Below are positions 1 to 9,514 of a stretch of DNA of 64,000 nt, one piece after another. The notes under the pieces were generated by a model that was not told the origin of the DNA, searched no databases, and worked only from the letters and a program-made list of their open reading frames with translations. The stretch covers positions 1 to 64,000 of the forward strand of contig JAJDVL010000046.1 in assembly GCA_022826155.1 (NCBI GenBank), read 5' to 3'. This DNA comes from Prochlorococcaceae cyanobacterium jk18x22bins.40. GTDB lineage: Bacteria; Cyanobacteriota; Cyanobacteriia; PCC-6307; Cyanobiaceae. The translations under genes and the position numbers were made by a program. Each line of letters opens with the position of its first letter. Within the stretch, counting starts at the first letter, position 1.

Positions 1-1
1 T

Positions 2-1060
2 ATGACCATTGCTGTAGGGGGCGCGCCAGTAGCACGGGGGTGGTTTGACGTCCTCGATGACTGGCTGAAGCGCGACCGCTTTGTTTTTGTGGGCTGGTCC
101 GGCCTGCTCCTGTTTCCCACCGCCTATCTGGCCTTGGGGGGCTGGCTCACCGGCACCACCTTTGTCACCTCCTGGTACACCCACGGCATTGCCTCCAGCT
201 ATCTGGAGGGCTGTAACTTCCTCACCGCCGCCGTGAGCACACCGGGCAATGCCATGGGCCATAGCCTCCTCCTCCTCTGGGGACCTGAAGCACAGGGGGA
301 CTTTGTCCGCTGGCTCCAGTTGGGGGGCCTCTGGAATTTCGTTGCCCTCCACGGCGCCTTCTCCCTCATCGGCTTCATGCTCCGCCAGTTCGAGATTGCA
401 CGCCTGGTGGGCATCCGTCCCTACAATGCCATTGCCTTCTCCGGTCCCATTGCGGTCTTCGTGAGTGTCTTCCTCATGTACCCCCTGGGCCAAAGCGGCT
501 GGTTCTTTGCCCCCAGCTTTGGCGTAGCCGCCATCTTCCGCTTCCTCCTCTTCCTCCAAGGCTTCCATAACTGGACCCTCAACCCCTTCCACATGATGGG
601 GGTGGCCGGCATCCTGGGGGGCGCTCTCCTCTGCGCCATCCACGGCGCCACAGTGGAAAACACCCTTTTTGAAGATGGGGACGGCGCCAACACCTTCAAG
701 GGGTTTGAGCCCACCCAGGCCGAAGAAACCTATTCCATGGTGACCGCCAACCGCTTCTGGTCACAGATCTTCGGCATCGCCTTCAGCAACAAGCGCTGGC
801 TCCACTTCTTCATGCTCTTTGTTCCCGTCATGGGCCTGTGGACGTCCTCCATCGGCATCGTGGGGCTCGCCCTCAACCTTCGGGCCTATGACTTTGTCAG
901 CCAGGAAATTCGCGCCGCCGAAGATCCTGAATTTGAAACCTTCTACACCAAGAACATTCTCCTCAACGAAGGCCTGCGCGCCTGGATGGCCACCGCAGAC
1001 CAGCCTCACGAACGCTTCCTATTCCCTGAAGAGGTCCTCCCACGTGGTAACGCTCTCTAA
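2..1060 (+). CDS. psbD: Photosystem II D2 reaction-centre protein
   Basis: Thylakoid D2 subunit, which pairs with D1 to carry the photosystem II redox cofactors. The 352-residue frame is full length. Key residues sit at canonical positions: Tyr160 (YD) with His189, His197 (chlorophyll), His117 (accessory chlorophyll), and His214, Trp253 and His268 around QA and the non-haem iron. The ATG lies one base inside the window edge, so its promoter is not visible. It overlaps psbC by 17 bases, the usual cyanobacterial arrangement. Some normally constant positions differ from the cyanobacterial sequences I remember, for example PGNAM at 81-85 where PANSM is usual. Confidence 0.98.
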   Translation: MTIAVGGAPVARGWFDVLDDWLKRDRFVFVGWSGLLLFPTAYLALGGWLTGTTFVTSWYTHGIASSYLEGCNFLTAAVSTPGNAMGHSLLLLWGPEAQGDFVRWLQLGGLWNFVALHGAFSLIGFMLRQFEIARLVGIRPYNAIAFSGPIAVFVSVFLMYPLGQSGWFFAPSFGVAAIFRFLLFLQGFHNWTLNPFHMMGVAGILGGALLCAIHGATVENTLFEDGDGANTFKGFEPTQAEETYSMVTANRFWSQIFGIAFSNKRWLHFFMLFVPVMGLWTSSIGIVGLALNLRAYDFVSQEIRAAEDPEFETFYTKNILLNEGLRAWMATADQPHERFLFPEEVLPRGNAL

Positions 1061-2426
1061 TCCTTCCCTCGGCGGCAGTCTGGACCAGGACTCCACCGGT
1101 TACGCTTGGTGGGCAGGAAACGCCCGCCTCATCAGTCTTTCGGGTCGCCTCCTGGGGGCCCATGTTGCCCACGCCGGCCTCATGGTCTTCTGGGCAGGGG
1201 CCATGATGCTCTTCGAAGTGAGCCACTATACGGCTGACAAGCCCATTTATGAGCAGGGTTTTCTCTGCTTCCCCCACGTGGCCCTCCTGGGCTACGGGGT
1301 CGGATCCGGCGGTGAGATCACCAGCCTTTACCCCTTCTTTGTGGTGGGGGTGCTGCACTTGGTGTCTTCCGCCGTCCTGGGCATTGGCGGCCTATACCAT
1401 GCCCTGCGCGGCCCCGACGTGCTGGAGAACTACTCGGCCTTCTTCTCCCAGGATTGGCGAGACAAGGATCAGATGACCAACATCATTGGCTATCACCTGA
1501 TTCTCCTGGGGGTGGGCTGCCTGCTGCTGGTGTTCAAGGCCATGTTCTTTGGCGGTGTGTACGACACCTGGGCCCCTGGCGGTGGCGACGTGCGCACCAT
1601 CACCAACCCGACCCTGAATCCTGCCGTCATCTTCGGCTATCTGGCGCGCTCCCCCTGGGGAGGCCAAGGCTGGATTGTTGGCGTGGACAACATGGAGGAC
1701 ATCATCGGTGGCCACATCTGGCTGGGGATCACCTGCATCTTCGGTGGCATCTGGCATGTGTTGACCAAGCCCTTCGGTTGGGTGCGCCGGGCCTTCATCT
1801 GGAACGGTGAGGCTTACCTGAGCTACAGCCTGGGGGCTCTGAGCCTGATGAGCTTTATTGCCTCTACCTTCATCTGGTTCAACAACACTGCCTATCCTTC
1901 CGAGTTCTGGGGACCCACCAACGCTGAAGCCTCCCAGTCCCAATCCTTCACCTTCCTGGTGCGTGACCAGCGCCTGGGCGCTAACATTGGTTCCGCCATG
2001 GGTCCCACCGGCCTGGGCAAGTACCTGATGCGCTCCCCAACCGGCGAGATCATCTTTGGTGGCGAGACCATGCGCTTCTGGGATTTCCGTGGGCCGTGGC
2101 TGGAGCCGCTGCGGGGCCCCAACGGTCTCAGTCTGGAGAAGCTGCAAAACGACATCCAGCCCTGGCAGGTGCGTCGTGCAGCGGAATACATGACCCATGC
2201 TCCCAATGCCTCCATCAATTCCGTGGGCGGCATCATCACCGAGCCCAACGCGGTGAACTACGTGAACCTGCGCCAATGGCTGGGTGGAGCCCAGTTTGTT
2301 CTGGCCTTCTTCTTCCTGGTGGGTCACCTCTGGCATGCTGGTCGCGCCAGAGCCGCTGCGGCCGGCTTTGAGAAGGGCATTGACCGGGAGGCTGAGCCGG
2401 TTCTGGCCATGCCTGACCTGGATTAG
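1044..2426 (+). CDS. psbC: Photosystem II CP43 core antenna protein
   Basis: Chlorophyll-binding inner antenna of photosystem II, which also contributes ligands to the manganese cluster. I chose GTG at 1044 because it gives the family N-terminus MVTLSN, overlaps the psbD 3' end by 17 bases, and has a GAAGAGG ribosome-binding site about 10 bases upstream. The open frame itself extends further 5' inside psbD. The product is 460 residues. The lumenal motif GGETMRFW carries the Glu and Arg that contact the Mn4CaO5 cluster, and the C-terminus [11 protein letters not shown] is typical. It is co-transcribed with psbD and followed by a strong terminator. Confidence 0.97.
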   Translation: MVTLSNPSLGGSLDQDSTGYAWWAGNARLISLSGRLLGAHVAHAGLMVFWAGAMMLFEVSHYTADKPIYEQGFLCFPHVALLGYGVGSGGEITSLYPFFVVGVLHLVSSAVLGIGGLYHALRGPDVLENYSAFFSQDWRDKDQMTNIIGYHLILLGVGCLLLVFKAMFFGGVYDTWAPGGGDVRTITNPTLNPAVIFGYLARSPWGGQGWIVGVDNMEDIIGGHIWLGITCIFGGIWHVLTKPFGWVRRAFIWNGEAYLSYSLGALSLMSFIASTFIWFNNTAYPSEFWGPTNAEASQSQSFTFLVRDQRLGANIGSAMGPTGLGKYLMRSPTGEIIFGGETMRFWDFRGPWLEPLRGPNGLSLEKLQNDIQPWQVRRAAEYMTHAPNASINSVGGIITEPNAVNYVNLRQWLGGAQFVLAFFFLVGHLWHAGRARAAAAGFEKGIDREAEPVLAMPDLD

Positions 2427-2463
2427 CCCTTCGCCCTCGGCCAGAATCCCTGCAGTGAACCAC

Positions 2464-2487
2464 AGCCCCCGTTCAGGGGGCTTTTTT
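2464..2487 (+). terminator. Rho-independent terminator of psbD-psbC
   Basis: A perfect 7-bp stem (AGCCCCC / GGGGGCT) with a GTTCA loop is followed by a T run, 38 bases after the psbC stop. It lies across the 3' end of the convergent maf gene. Confidence 0.85.
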
Positions 2488-3117
2488 GTGGTCGCCCATC
2501 CCCCACAGCGCAGCCACACTGAATCCCCACGCCACCAGGTGATGCCGTAGCCAGGGCAGGCTCAAGCCCATCACGTTGGAGGCACAGCCGTCAATGGCGT
2601 CAATCAAGAGGCCGCCACGCCCCTCCAGGGCGAAGGCTCCAGCACAGCCCAAGGGCTCGCCCGTGGCCACGTAGTGCTGGATAGTGGCCTCATCTACCGC
2701 GGCAAACTGTATCCGGGTTACCACCGCACCCTCACAAGCCCGCTCCAGACCGCTATCAAGAAGGCAGTGACCTGTGTACAGCGCACCCCTCTGACCTGCC
2801 AGGGCACGCCAACGGCGGATAGCTTCGTCCGCAGAGGCGGGCTTGCCTTGCGTAACACCCTGGAACACCAGCACGGAATCACACCCAAGCACCAAAGGTC
2901 CTGGTTGGGGCAGACGCTCCACCACTGCTCCGGCTTTCCCCCTGGCCAGGGCAGTAACCAACTGACCCGGCTCCATCTTTCTGGGAAGACTGTCCTCATC
3001 AAAACCACTGACCTGCACGTGAAAGGGGATCCGGGCCTGCTCCAGCAGACGACGCCGGGAGGGAGAGGCTGAGGCCAGAATCAATGCAAACGGGTGTTGA
3101 GATGATGAGGGCATCAC
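2473..3117 (-). CDS. maf: Maf-like nucleotide pyrophosphatase
   Basis: House-cleaning nucleotide pyrophosphatase of the Maf/HAM1-like fold, which hydrolyses non-canonical or methylated nucleoside triphosphates. The 214-residue product has the N-terminal phosphate-binding motif [11 protein letters not shown], the acidic segment LGCDSVL, and the C-terminal segment [13 protein letters not shown] followed by NVMGLSL. Two adjacent ATGs (3117 and 3114) could be the start. It converges on psbC, and its last codons overlap that operon's terminator. Confidence 0.88.
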   Translation of the reverse strand: MMPSSSQHPFALILASASPSRRRLLEQARIPFHVQVSGFDEDSLPRKMEPGQLVTALARGKAGAVVERLPQPGPLVLGCDSVLVFQGVTQGKPASADEAIRRWRALAGQRGALYTGHCLLDSGLERACEGAVVTRIQFAAVDEATIQHYVATGEPLGCAGAFALEGRGGLLIDAIDGCASNVMGLSLPWLRHHLVAWGFSVAALWGMGDHKKAP

Positions 3118-3141
3118 AAATGGGGGCTAGCCGCTCCGAGA

Positions 3142-3528
3142 TTGTCCGCCTTTGTGGCTATGGATCTTGCTATTGAGAGACAGGCAGTCCGGCGCGCCGA
3201 CCGGGCTGCCCGCTGTAGTCCCTTGCGCCGCCGCTGCTTTGCTGCCTTGCAGGAAGGCGCCGTGAGCCTGGCTGATCTTTGCGCGTCCGACTCTCCCTTC
3301 ACCACAAGGCCTTTGAGCGAAGCCCAAGCGGATCAATTGGTGCGTTGGTTGCTGCGGGTGGGTCTTCTGCGCCGTGAGGTCGATGGCCAGGGATTGACGG
3401 ATCGTGTACGTCTCACCCCCCTGGGCCGTCGTGTGGTGGCCGCCTGGCCGCAGGGACGCTGCCCCCCTGTGTCATGGCAGGAGTGCTGGGCCAACAGGCT
3501 GCGGTGCTGGCTCAGCATCTGGTCATGA
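3142..3528 (+). CDS. Small conserved cyanobacterial protein (Npun_F0494-like)
   Basis: 128-residue protein of unknown function. It is rich in arginine, with a segment [21 protein letters not shown] and then [19 protein letters not shown], which resembles winged-helix-type small proteins conserved in cyanobacteria. I recall the name Npun_F0494 family, but I did not verify it by search. A second ATG at 3160 is a possible start. Its TGA stop overlaps the cobQ ATG (ATGA), so the two are probably translationally coupled. It is divergent from maf across about 24 bases. Confidence 0.7.
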   Translation: MSAFVAMDLAIERQAVRRADRAARCSPLRRRCFAALQEGAVSLADLCASDSPFTTRPLSEAQADQLVRWLLRVGLLRREVDGQGLTDRVRLTPLGRRVVAAWPQGRCPPVSWQECWANRLRCWLSIWS

Positions 3529-5009
3529 CAGCACCATCACCGCCCCCCCTCATGGTGCTCGGTACCAGCAGCGGGGTGGGCAAGTCTCTCATCACGGCAG
3601 GCCTGTGTCGCCTGTTGCGGCGCCGTGGGGAGCAGCCCGTCCCCTTCAAGGGGCAAAACATGAGTCTCAATGCCTACGTGGATGAAGACGGTGGGGAAAT
3701 GGCCTATGCCCAGGCCATGCAGGCTTGGGCCGCTGGCCTGACACCTTGCGCGGCCATGAATCCGGTGTTGCTGAAGCCCTGTGGTCAGGGCAGCAGCGAG
3801 GTGATCCACCTGGGGCGCTCGGTGGGGGTCAGCCGGGCGGAAGATTACTACCGGGACTGGTTCCGGCCGGGTTGGCTGGCCATTCGCCAAGGTCTGGACA
3901 TCTGCCAGCAGCGGCAAGGGCGGCTCTTGCTGGAGGGAGCTGGCAGCCCGGTGGAGGTGAACCTGCAGGCGCGGGACCTGACCAACCTTCGCTTGGCCCA
4001 GTTTTTGCGGGCCCGTTGTGTTTTGGTGGCGGATATTGAGCGGGGTGGGGTCTTTGCCCAGATCATCGGCACGCTCCAACTGCTGCGGCCTGTGGAGCGC
4101 TTCCTGATGGCAGGGTTGCTGATCAACCGCTTCCGTGGTCAGCGCAGTTTGTTTGACGAGGGACGTCTGTGGTTGGAGCAGCGCACCGGCCTGCCGGTGT
4201 TGGGTGTTCTGCCCTGGCTGGGGGAGCGGTTTCCGGCGGAAGACTCCCTGGACCTGCTGGAGCGCCAGGCGCGTAAGCCCGGGGCCGAGTTGCGTCTGGC
4301 CGTGCTGCGTCTACCGTCCATCAGCAATTTCTCCGATATGGATCCCCTGGCCGCAGAAGCCACGGTCCAGTTGGATTGGCTGTTGCCCACGGACACTGTG
4401 GACCGGTACGACGCAGTCCTGCTGCCCGGCAGCAAGCAGACCATGGCGGATCTCAAGGCCATGCAGGCTGCCCGGATGGATGAACGCCTGCAACGGTACG
4501 TGGCCGCCGGTGGGGTGGTGTTGGCCATTTGTGGCGGCTTACAGATGCTGGGGCAACGGCTGCATGATCCCCAGGGCCTGGAGGCGGAGACACCAGGGGA
4601 CATGGCGGGGCTGGGGCTCTTGCCCCTGGTAACCAGGTTCCAGCCCGACAAGGTGCAACGGCAGTGGACCACCACCACCACCACATGGCCGGAACCCGGT
4701 CAATCCTGCACAGGATTTGAGCTGCACCATGGCAGGACCACTGCGCTGACCCATGGTGCGCAGCCGCTGTATACCCAATCTGGCCTGGGCTGGGTGAGCC
4801 CTTGCGGCCGTGTGGTGGGCACCTATCTCCATGGCTGCCTGGAGGCCGGACCATGGCGTCGCCACTGGCTCAACCGGTTGCGGAGCCACCGTGGCCTGCC
4901 GCCCTTGCCCACAGCCGTTCCCCACCATGCCGCCCAGCGGGATCGACTCCTGGATCGTCTTGCCGACGCCCTGGCCGAAGATGTCAACCTGGAACCCTTA
5001 CTGCGTTGA
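3525..5009 (+). CDS. cobQ: Cobyric acid synthase
   Basis: Amidates adenosyl-cobyrinic acid a,c-diamide at four side chains using glutamine, in corrinoid (pseudocobalamin in this lineage) synthesis. The 494-residue product begins with an ATP-binding dethiobiotin-synthetase-like domain ([15 protein letters not shown], then [12 protein letters not shown]) and ends with a class I glutamine amidotransferase domain containing the nucleophile motif [11 protein letters not shown] chose the ATG at 3525 because it overlaps the upstream stop and starts just before the P-loop. A second corrinoid gene, cobL, lies about 7 kb downstream on the other strand. Confidence 0.95.
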   Translation: MTAPSPPPLMVLGTSSGVGKSLITAGLCRLLRRRGEQPVPFKGQNMSLNAYVDEDGGEMAYAQAMQAWAAGLTPCAAMNPVLLKPCGQGSSEVIHLGRSVGVSRAEDYYRDWFRPGWLAIRQGLDICQQRQGRLLLEGAGSPVEVNLQARDLTNLRLAQFLRARCVLVADIERGGVFAQIIGTLQLLRPVERFLMAGLLINRFRGQRSLFDEGRLWLEQRTGLPVLGVLPWLGERFPAEDSLDLLERQARKPGAELRLAVLRLPSISNFSDMDPLAAEATVQLDWLLPTDTVDRYDAVLLPGSKQTMADLKAMQAARMDERLQRYVAAGGVVLAICGGLQMLGQRLHDPQGLEAETPGDMAGLGLLPLVTRFQPDKVQRQWTTTTTTWPEPGQSCTGFELHHGRTTALTHGAQPLYTQSGLGWVSPCGRVVGTYLHGCLEAGPWRRHWLNRLRSHRGLPPLPTAVPHHAAQRDRLLDRLADALAEDVNLEPLLR

Positions 5010-5014
5010 TCATC

Positions 5015-5269
5015 ATGTCCCCATCATCCCCGTCCGACCAGGTTCCCGTGTGCTGGGATGATGGGGACCCCGTATCCATCCCGGTAGGCACCCCCTGGCT
5101 GACGGCAGCGCAGATCCTGGGCCATACCATTCCCACGGGTTGCCTTTACGGCAGTTGCGGCGCCTGCGAGATTGAAGTCAACGGCCGCGTGGTGCGCGCC
5201 TGCATCAGCAGCGTGTGTGGATCCAAAGGTGTCCTGAAGGTGGAAATGGCGACGGATCCCTATTGGTAA
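5015..5269 (+). CDS. Plant-type 2Fe-2S ferredoxin-like protein
   Basis: 84-residue electron carrier-type protein. The motif GCLYGSCGACEIEV gives the clustered cysteines of a 2Fe-2S domain, with further cysteines in RACISSVCG. The start is the ATG five bases after the cobQ stop, so it is probably co-transcribed with cobQ, an order I recall from picocyanobacteria. The open frame extends upstream inside cobQ, but that part is a shadow. The partner enzyme is unknown. Confidence 0.85.
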   Translation: MSPSSPSDQVPVCWDDGDPVSIPVGTPWLTAAQILGHTIPTGCLYGSCGACEIEVNGRVVRACISSVCGSKGVLKVEMATDPYW

Positions 5270-5301
5270 GGTGAGAATATCCTGGGCAAGCATCAGAAAC
5301 C

Positions 5302-5639
5302 ATGCGGCGGCGAGATCTACTGAACCTGGGGGGCGGTGAACCTGGGGGCCGGCACCGCTGCGTTCAGCCTGGGGGAGATCCGCTGCAGGCCTTGCTGGAT
5401 GGCAATGCCCGATTTGTGGACTTTGGGAGCCGCTACCAGCAGGTATCCTATCCCCCCAGCGGGGCACAGCAACGGCTCTTGGCCGACTACGAACAGGTGG
5501 TGGAGCACACACCCGCGACGCAGCCGAGTTGCTCACCGTCAAGATTGAGATGCTGGCCAGCGCAGTGGAGGCTGGGACGTTGAAAAATTTATGGAGCGGT
5601 GTACGACATGGCCATTTTTTCCAGGTGCGCCTGATGTGA
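5302..5639 (+). pseudogene. Beta-carbonic anhydrase remnant, frameshifted and internally deleted
   Basis: Three frames must be joined to read a carbonic anhydrase. It starts MRRRDLLNLG, shifts to AVNLGAGTAAFSLG (a twin-arginine-like leader), shifts back to GDPLQALLDGNARFVDF, and ends, after two more shifts, in LKIYGAVYDMA and QVRLM. These match the start and the last strand of TAT-exported beta-carbonic anhydrases. The central part with the zinc ligands (C-x-D-x-R and H-x-x-C) is absent: only about 340 bases remain where an intact gene needs roughly 700. One shift is an extra A in an A5 run near 5585. Inferred to be dead. Confidence 0.72.
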
Positions 5640-5664
5640 CGCTCTGGTCTGGAACGGGCATGGT

Positions 5665-6213
5665 TCAGTCAATCTCCACGAGCCAACTACCTTGGTAGGC
5701 AGGGATTTGCACTTGGCCCGGTGCTGTGGCGTAGCCGTTGAACTGGTAGAACCCGGTGGCTGTGGGATTGCGCATTTTCAGCTCCACGACAATGGTCTCA
5801 GCTTGAGGGATTGGCTCATCGGGGGTGATTCGGACCACCCCTGGCCCCAGCTCAGTCACCTCTGATAACGTAAAATAGTCTTCACAGCGGGTCTTGGTGC
5901 CTGCAAACACTGATTTCTGTATGCAATTATAACCAAGCTTAACGCTATCAACATTAATTTTGCCACGCCATTTGTCAAAGATTTCTGGTGCGCGAACTGT
6001 CAACTCCAAAATGGCATGTTTTCTGGCTTTTGTGGGGAGAATCAGCTTTAAATTTGAGCGCCGCCGTGCTTGATTATTGCTGATTCGATAATCAAGACTG
6101 ACGTAACCGGGATCCTGCCTCCAGCGGAATTCCAGCAAGCTGGTTTGTGCCAGGGAAGGGACGGACCAGGGAACCAGGACAAGACCGGTGGCCAGAGCAA
6201 GAAGACGATTCAT
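5665..6213 (-). CDS. Secreted DUF2808 protein
   Basis: 182-residue exported protein of unknown function. The start at 6213 gives a clear signal peptide (MNRLLALATGLVLVPWSVPSLAQ). The open frame is longer upstream but that part has no signal. The mature part fits the cyanobacterial DUF2808 pattern: FRWRQDPGYVSLDY near the N-terminus, Lys/Arg-rich ILPTKARKHAILELTVRAP, two cysteines (CIQ...RCED), PIPQAETIVVEL, and the ending GFYQFNGYATAPGQ then YQGSWLVEID. It probably sits in the periplasm. It is convergent with the carbonic anhydrase remnant and divergent from cysK. Confidence 0.78.
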   Translation of the reverse strand: MNRLLALATGLVLVPWSVPSLAQTSLLEFRWRQDPGYVSLDYRISNNQARRRSNLKLILPTKARKHAILELTVRAPEIFDKWRGKINVDSVKLGYNCIQKSVFAGTKTRCEDYFTLSEVTELGPGVVRITPDEPIPQAETIVVELKMRNPTATGFYQFNGYATAPGQVQIPAYQGSWLVEID

Positions 6214-6371
6214 GGACAAGAAAAAGACACCCTGTGGCCAGCAATTAAATCTAGCGCCGCCGCCGCCTCTTGTCAATGTGTCAATTGTCAAACTGTCCTA
6301 TCGTTGATGGGGGACGGTGGTGGCAAAATTCCTGCTAACTTGCCATGGTGCTGCCTGGGAGCAACAACGCC

Positions 6372-7331
6372 ATGAATGTTCACGATTCCATTCTTGACCT
6401 GATTGGCAACACCCCTCTGGTGCGACTTCGGAGAATCCCGGCCGTGGACTGCAAAAGTGAAATTCTCTGTAAGCTTGAATCCTTTAATCCAACGGCCTCC
6501 GTTAAAGATAGGATATCCATCTCAATGATTAATCAGGCTGAGGAGGATGGCCTGATTTCTCCTTCCACCACAACCCTCATTGAGCCCACCAGTGGCAATA
6601 CGGGAATTGCCTTGGCCATGGTGGCTGCCGCCAAGGGATATTCCATCATTTTGGTGATGCCGGACTCCATGAGTGTTGAGCGCCGCGCCATGCTGCGGGC
6701 CTACGGTGCGCGCCTGGAACTGACGCCCGGCAGTGAGGGCATGGCCGGAGCCTTGCGCCGGGCCAATACACTGCTGCAGGACATTCCCAACGGTTTTCAG
6801 TTGCAACAGTTTTCCAATCCAGCCAATCCGAGGAGTCACACCAGCACCACGGCAGAAGAACTGTGGCGGGACACCGAAGGCAGAATTGACGTTCTTGTGA
6901 CCGGGGTAGGGACCGGAGGCACCATCACAGGCTGCGCCGCCGCCCTGAAACAGCGCAAGCCAGGGCTGATGGCTGTTGCCGTAGAGCCGGCGGGCAGCCC
7001 CGTCCTCTCGGGAGGGAAACCGGGCCGCCATGGCATCCAGGGCATTGGTGCCGGCTTTGTTCCCGATATTCTTGACCAAAGCCTGATTGACGAGATCATG
7101 ACCGTGGAGGATGAGGATGCCATGCAGATGGGCCGTCGCTTGGCCCGGGAAGAGGGGTTGCTCAGTGGCGTGAGCAGTGGCGCCACAGTGGCGGCTGCCT
7201 TGCGTCTGGCCGCTTGCCCTCGGATGCAGGGCAAGCTCATCGTTGCCGTCCTGGCCAGCTTTGGCGAGCGCTATCTGAGTACGCCCATGTTTTCCGGAGA
7301 CGTCACGCCTCCGTCAGGAGCGCTGCTCTGA
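6372..7331 (+). CDS. cysK: Cysteine synthase (O-acetylserine sulfhydrylase), copy 1
   Basis: PLP enzyme that makes cysteine from O-acetylserine and sulfide. The 319-residue product shows the PLP lysine in TASVKDRI (Lys45), the phosphate/substrate loop PTSGNTGIA (72-80), the glycine loop [10 protein letters not shown] and the segment [13 protein letters not shown] of classical CysK. The start at 6372 is chosen because [19 protein letters not shown] matches the family N-terminus. The stop overlaps the next gene by one base (TGATG). A second, more divergent paralogue lies at 36220-37203. Confidence 0.93.
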   Translation: MNVHDSILDLIGNTPLVRLRRIPAVDCKSEILCKLESFNPTASVKDRISISMINQAEEDGLISPSTTTLIEPTSGNTGIALAMVAAAKGYSIILVMPDSMSVERRAMLRAYGARLELTPGSEGMAGALRRANTLLQDIPNGFQLQQFSNPANPRSHTSTTAEELWRDTEGRIDVLVTGVGTGGTITGCAAALKQRKPGLMAVAVEPAGSPVLSGGKPGRHGIQGIGAGFVPDILDQSLIDEIMTVEDEDAMQMGRRLAREEGLLSGVSSGATVAAALRLAACPRMQGKLIVAVLASFGERYLSTPMFSGDVTPPSGALL

Positions 7332-8011
7332 TGACCAGGGATTTCTACACAGAACTGGGATTGTCCCCCACAGCAACGGCGGCAGACATCAAAGTTGCCT
7401 ATCGTCAACTGGTGAAGCGGCATCATCCCGATGCTGGCGGAGACCAGCAACGGATTGTTGCCATCAACCTTGCCTATGGTGTGCTCAGCCAAGCGGAGAC
7501 GCGTCAAGCCTATGATGCGACCCAGCAAGGTAACTGCCAGCGCCAAGCGGCCCATCACGCCCGAAGCCGGAGGCAGCAGCGACGCCGGTCGTCCCCTCCT
7601 TCTCCCCACCCCACGGTGGAGACGTATCAATGGCTCCGACTGGTGTTTGACCCTGCCAACCGCCAGCTTTCCAAAATTATCACCCCGTTTCCCGGGCAGT
7701 TGCGCTTCCTTGCCGCCAACCCTTATGACGACAGGACGATGGCTGCTTTCTGCCGCTATATTTCAGATAGCCAACGGCGGGTTGACCTTGTTCAAGTCCT
7801 TTACCAGAGCTGCTGTGCCCCGCCTGCTCTGACAGGTCTCTCCACCGATCTCTATCGGTGTTTTCGCCATGTGCAGGAGGGGTTGTCCCAACTCAGTTTC
7901 TACACGAGAGGTTATGTGGACGACTATCTGCGGGATGGCCGTGAGGTGATGCGGTTGGCCCGACAGTTGCGCCATGGCCTTCAGCAAAGACGCCGTCATC
8001 TTCACTCGTAA
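7331..8011 (+). CDS. J-domain protein
   Basis: 226-residue DnaJ-like co-chaperone. The N-terminal J domain (residues 1-65) reads [19 protein letters not shown], with the HPD signature in KRHHPDAGGD that stimulates DnaK ATPase. The rest lacks the Gly/Phe and zinc-finger regions of full DnaJ, so this is a type III J protein. It overlaps the cysK stop by one base and its own 3' end overlaps ndhO by 10 bases on the opposite strand. A dnaK lies at 51612. Confidence 0.85.
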   Translation: MTRDFYTELGLSPTATAADIKVAYRQLVKRHHPDAGGDQQRIVAINLAYGVLSQAETRQAYDATQQGNCQRQAAHHARSRRQQRRRSSPPSPHPTVETYQWLRLVFDPANRQLSKIITPFPGQLRFLAANPYDDRTMAAFCRYISDSQRRVDLVQVLYQSCCAPPALTGLSTDLYRCFRHVQEGLSQLSFYTRGYVDDYLRDGREVMRLARQLRHGLQQRRRHLHS

Positions 8012-8262
8012 AGACTCAGCACGTCCACGGGGAGCCACACGTCGGGAACCGGTGGCCGCCACCGGATCAAGACTGCGTCAGTCTTCACCTGCAGCAATTC
8101 CCCAGGGCCAAGGAACAGATAATCCGGCGGCTCGGGATCACTGGCGGCCCGGCTGGCATCCGCCAGGTAGGCATGACGATCAACTTTCACCAGACTCCCT
8201 TTCTTCAGCTTCAGCGGGGACCGGTCTTTGTCTGCGGTAGGTGGAGAGTCTGTTGGCGCCAT
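8002..8262 (-). CDS. ndhO: NAD(P)H-quinone oxidoreductase subunit O
   Basis: Small cytoplasmic-side subunit of thylakoid NDH-1, used in cyclic electron flow and respiration. The start at 8262 gives 86 residues. The core LKLKKGSLVKVDRHAYL, then ASDPEPPDYLFLGPGELLQV and the ending PVPDVWLPVDVLSLYE, match NdhO. The longer open frame upstream is antisense to intergenic DNA and the epimerase 5' end. It converges on and overlaps the J-protein gene. Confidence 0.87.
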   Translation of the reverse strand: MAPTDSPPTADKDRSPLKLKKGSLVKVDRHAYLADASRAASDPEPPDYLFLGPGELLQVKTDAVLIRWRPPVPDVWLPVDVLSLYE

Positions 8263-8365
8263 GGCGCAAGGTTGGGAATTCCGCCATGATAAGCCAGTCA
8301 CATCCATCGGGGATGGGTGCTGATGGCTTCTAGAGTTGGGGCAGAACCCTGCGCTTCTGCTGGCA

Positions 8366-9280
8366 ATGCGACTTTTCACCACTGGCTGTACAGGGTTCAT
8401 CGGCCATGGTTTGGTTCCGGCCCTTGAAGCTGCCGGCCATCAACTCATCCTCGCCACCAGGCATCCCGACCGGGCCCGTCGTCTTTCATCCAAAGCCCAG
8501 GTGGTGGTTGCCGACACCAGCCAACCCGGTCCATGGCAAGCCCACGTGGCCACGGCTGAGGGGGTGATCAACCTGGCGGGGGAGCCCATCGCCGAGAAAC
8601 GCTGGACCGCCGAGTACAAAAAGCTGCTCCAGGACAGTCGGCTTGCTACCACCCGGAATCTGGTGGAGGCCATCGCCGCTGCTGATCCCGGTCCCCAGGT
8701 GCTCATCAGTGGCAGTGCCGTGGGCTACTACGGCACCAGCGACGCCGGTGAATTCTCGGAAGTCAGCGCCTGCGGTGCGGATTTTCTGGCCCACCTGTGC
8801 CAGGCATGGGAGGAGGCCACCCAGAGGGCGCAGCACCGCTGTCGTGTTGTGGTGTTGCGCATTGGCATTGTGCTGGGGCCTGACGGCGGCGCCCTGGGCA
8901 AGATGCTGCCGGTGTTCCGTTTGGGCGTCGGCGGACCTGTGGGCAGTGGCCGCCAATGGATGAGCTGGATTCATCGCACCGACCTCTGTAGGCTGATCGT
9001 GGCGGCTCTGGTGGACCCGGCATTCCGGGGCACCTGCAATGCCGTTGCCCCCAATCCCGTTACCATGGGGGAAATGGCTGCTGCCCTGGGGCGGATCATG
9101 GGACGTCCCAGCCTGCTGCCTGTGCCTGCTCCCTTGCTCCAAGCCCTGTTGGGGGACGGGGCCATGGTTGTGCTCAAGGGTCAAAAGGTGCGCTCCGACC
9201 TTCTCAAGGAGCGTGGCTTCCACTTTGCTTATCCACGGCTGCCCGAGGCCCTGGAGGATATTGTTCACGCCTCGCCTTGA
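8366..9280 (+). CDS. TIGR01777/YfcH-type NAD(P)-dependent epimerase
   Basis: 304-residue extended short-chain dehydrogenase-like protein. The N-terminal nucleotide-binding loop is TTGCTGFIGHGLVPAL, followed by INLAGEPIAEKRW, the SGSAVGYYGTS segment with the catalytic-type tyrosine, and WMSWIHRTDLCRLI. These are hallmarks of the TIGR01777 family, whose substrate is unknown; some plant homologues act in plastid division. The ATG at 8366 sits right before the Rossmann loop. The neighbours on both sides are on the minus strand, so it probably has its own promoter. Confidence 0.88.
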   Translation: MRLFTTGCTGFIGHGLVPALEAAGHQLILATRHPDRARRLSSKAQVVVADTSQPGPWQAHVATAEGVINLAGEPIAEKRWTAEYKKLLQDSRLATTRNLVEAIAAADPGPQVLISGSAVGYYGTSDAGEFSEVSACGADFLAHLCQAWEEATQRAQHRCRVVVLRIGIVLGPDGGALGKMLPVFRLGVGGPVGSGRQWMSWIHRTDLCRLIVAALVDPAFRGTCNAVAPNPVTMGEMAAALGRIMGRPSLLPVPAPLLQALLGDGAMVVLKGQKVRSDLLKERGFHFAYPRLPEALEDIVHASP

Positions 9281-9514
9281 GACCCCACAACCACTGCAGC
9301 CCGCCATTGAGGAGTGCAGTAGGCCAATGGCGGGCATGAACAGTGGTGTCCAGAGCTGCTGAAAGTGCTCCAGGGGCTGCTCCAGCCCCTGGCTATGGAG
9401 CCCCACCGCCACTACAAACCACAGGGCGCCAGCCATGACCACAAACACGTTGATCATCAGGATCCGATCCATCCAGGTCCTGCATGTCTTCCATAGGTCG
9501 GTGCGCTCCCCCAT
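9281..9514 (-). CDS. Small membrane protein, 3' end uncertain (possible frameshift)
   Basis: The start is well placed: its ATG (9512-9514) overlaps the TGA stop of the upstream glycosyltransferase-like gene. The frame encodes two hydrophobic segments (ILMINVFVVMAGALWFVVAV and LWTPLFMPAIGLL), which looks like a small two-helix membrane protein known next to this gene in marine cyanobacteria. In frame, however, it runs on antisense through the whole epimerase gene to 8486, which is implausible. Changing frame near 9310 gives a helix-like continuation (LNGGLQWLWGLKARRE) or an early stop near 9261. I list only the supported part. Either a frameshift or a sequencing error is likely. Confidence 0.5.

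Noticed and set aside
1392-2519. 375-codon minus-strand frame opposite psbC
   Set aside because: Shadow of psbC caused by high GC; no motifs, and psbC is certain.
8486-9514. Long minus-strand frame of 342 codons across the epimerase gene
   Set aside because: Only the first ~78 residues look like a protein; the rest is antisense to a well-supported gene and has no family character.
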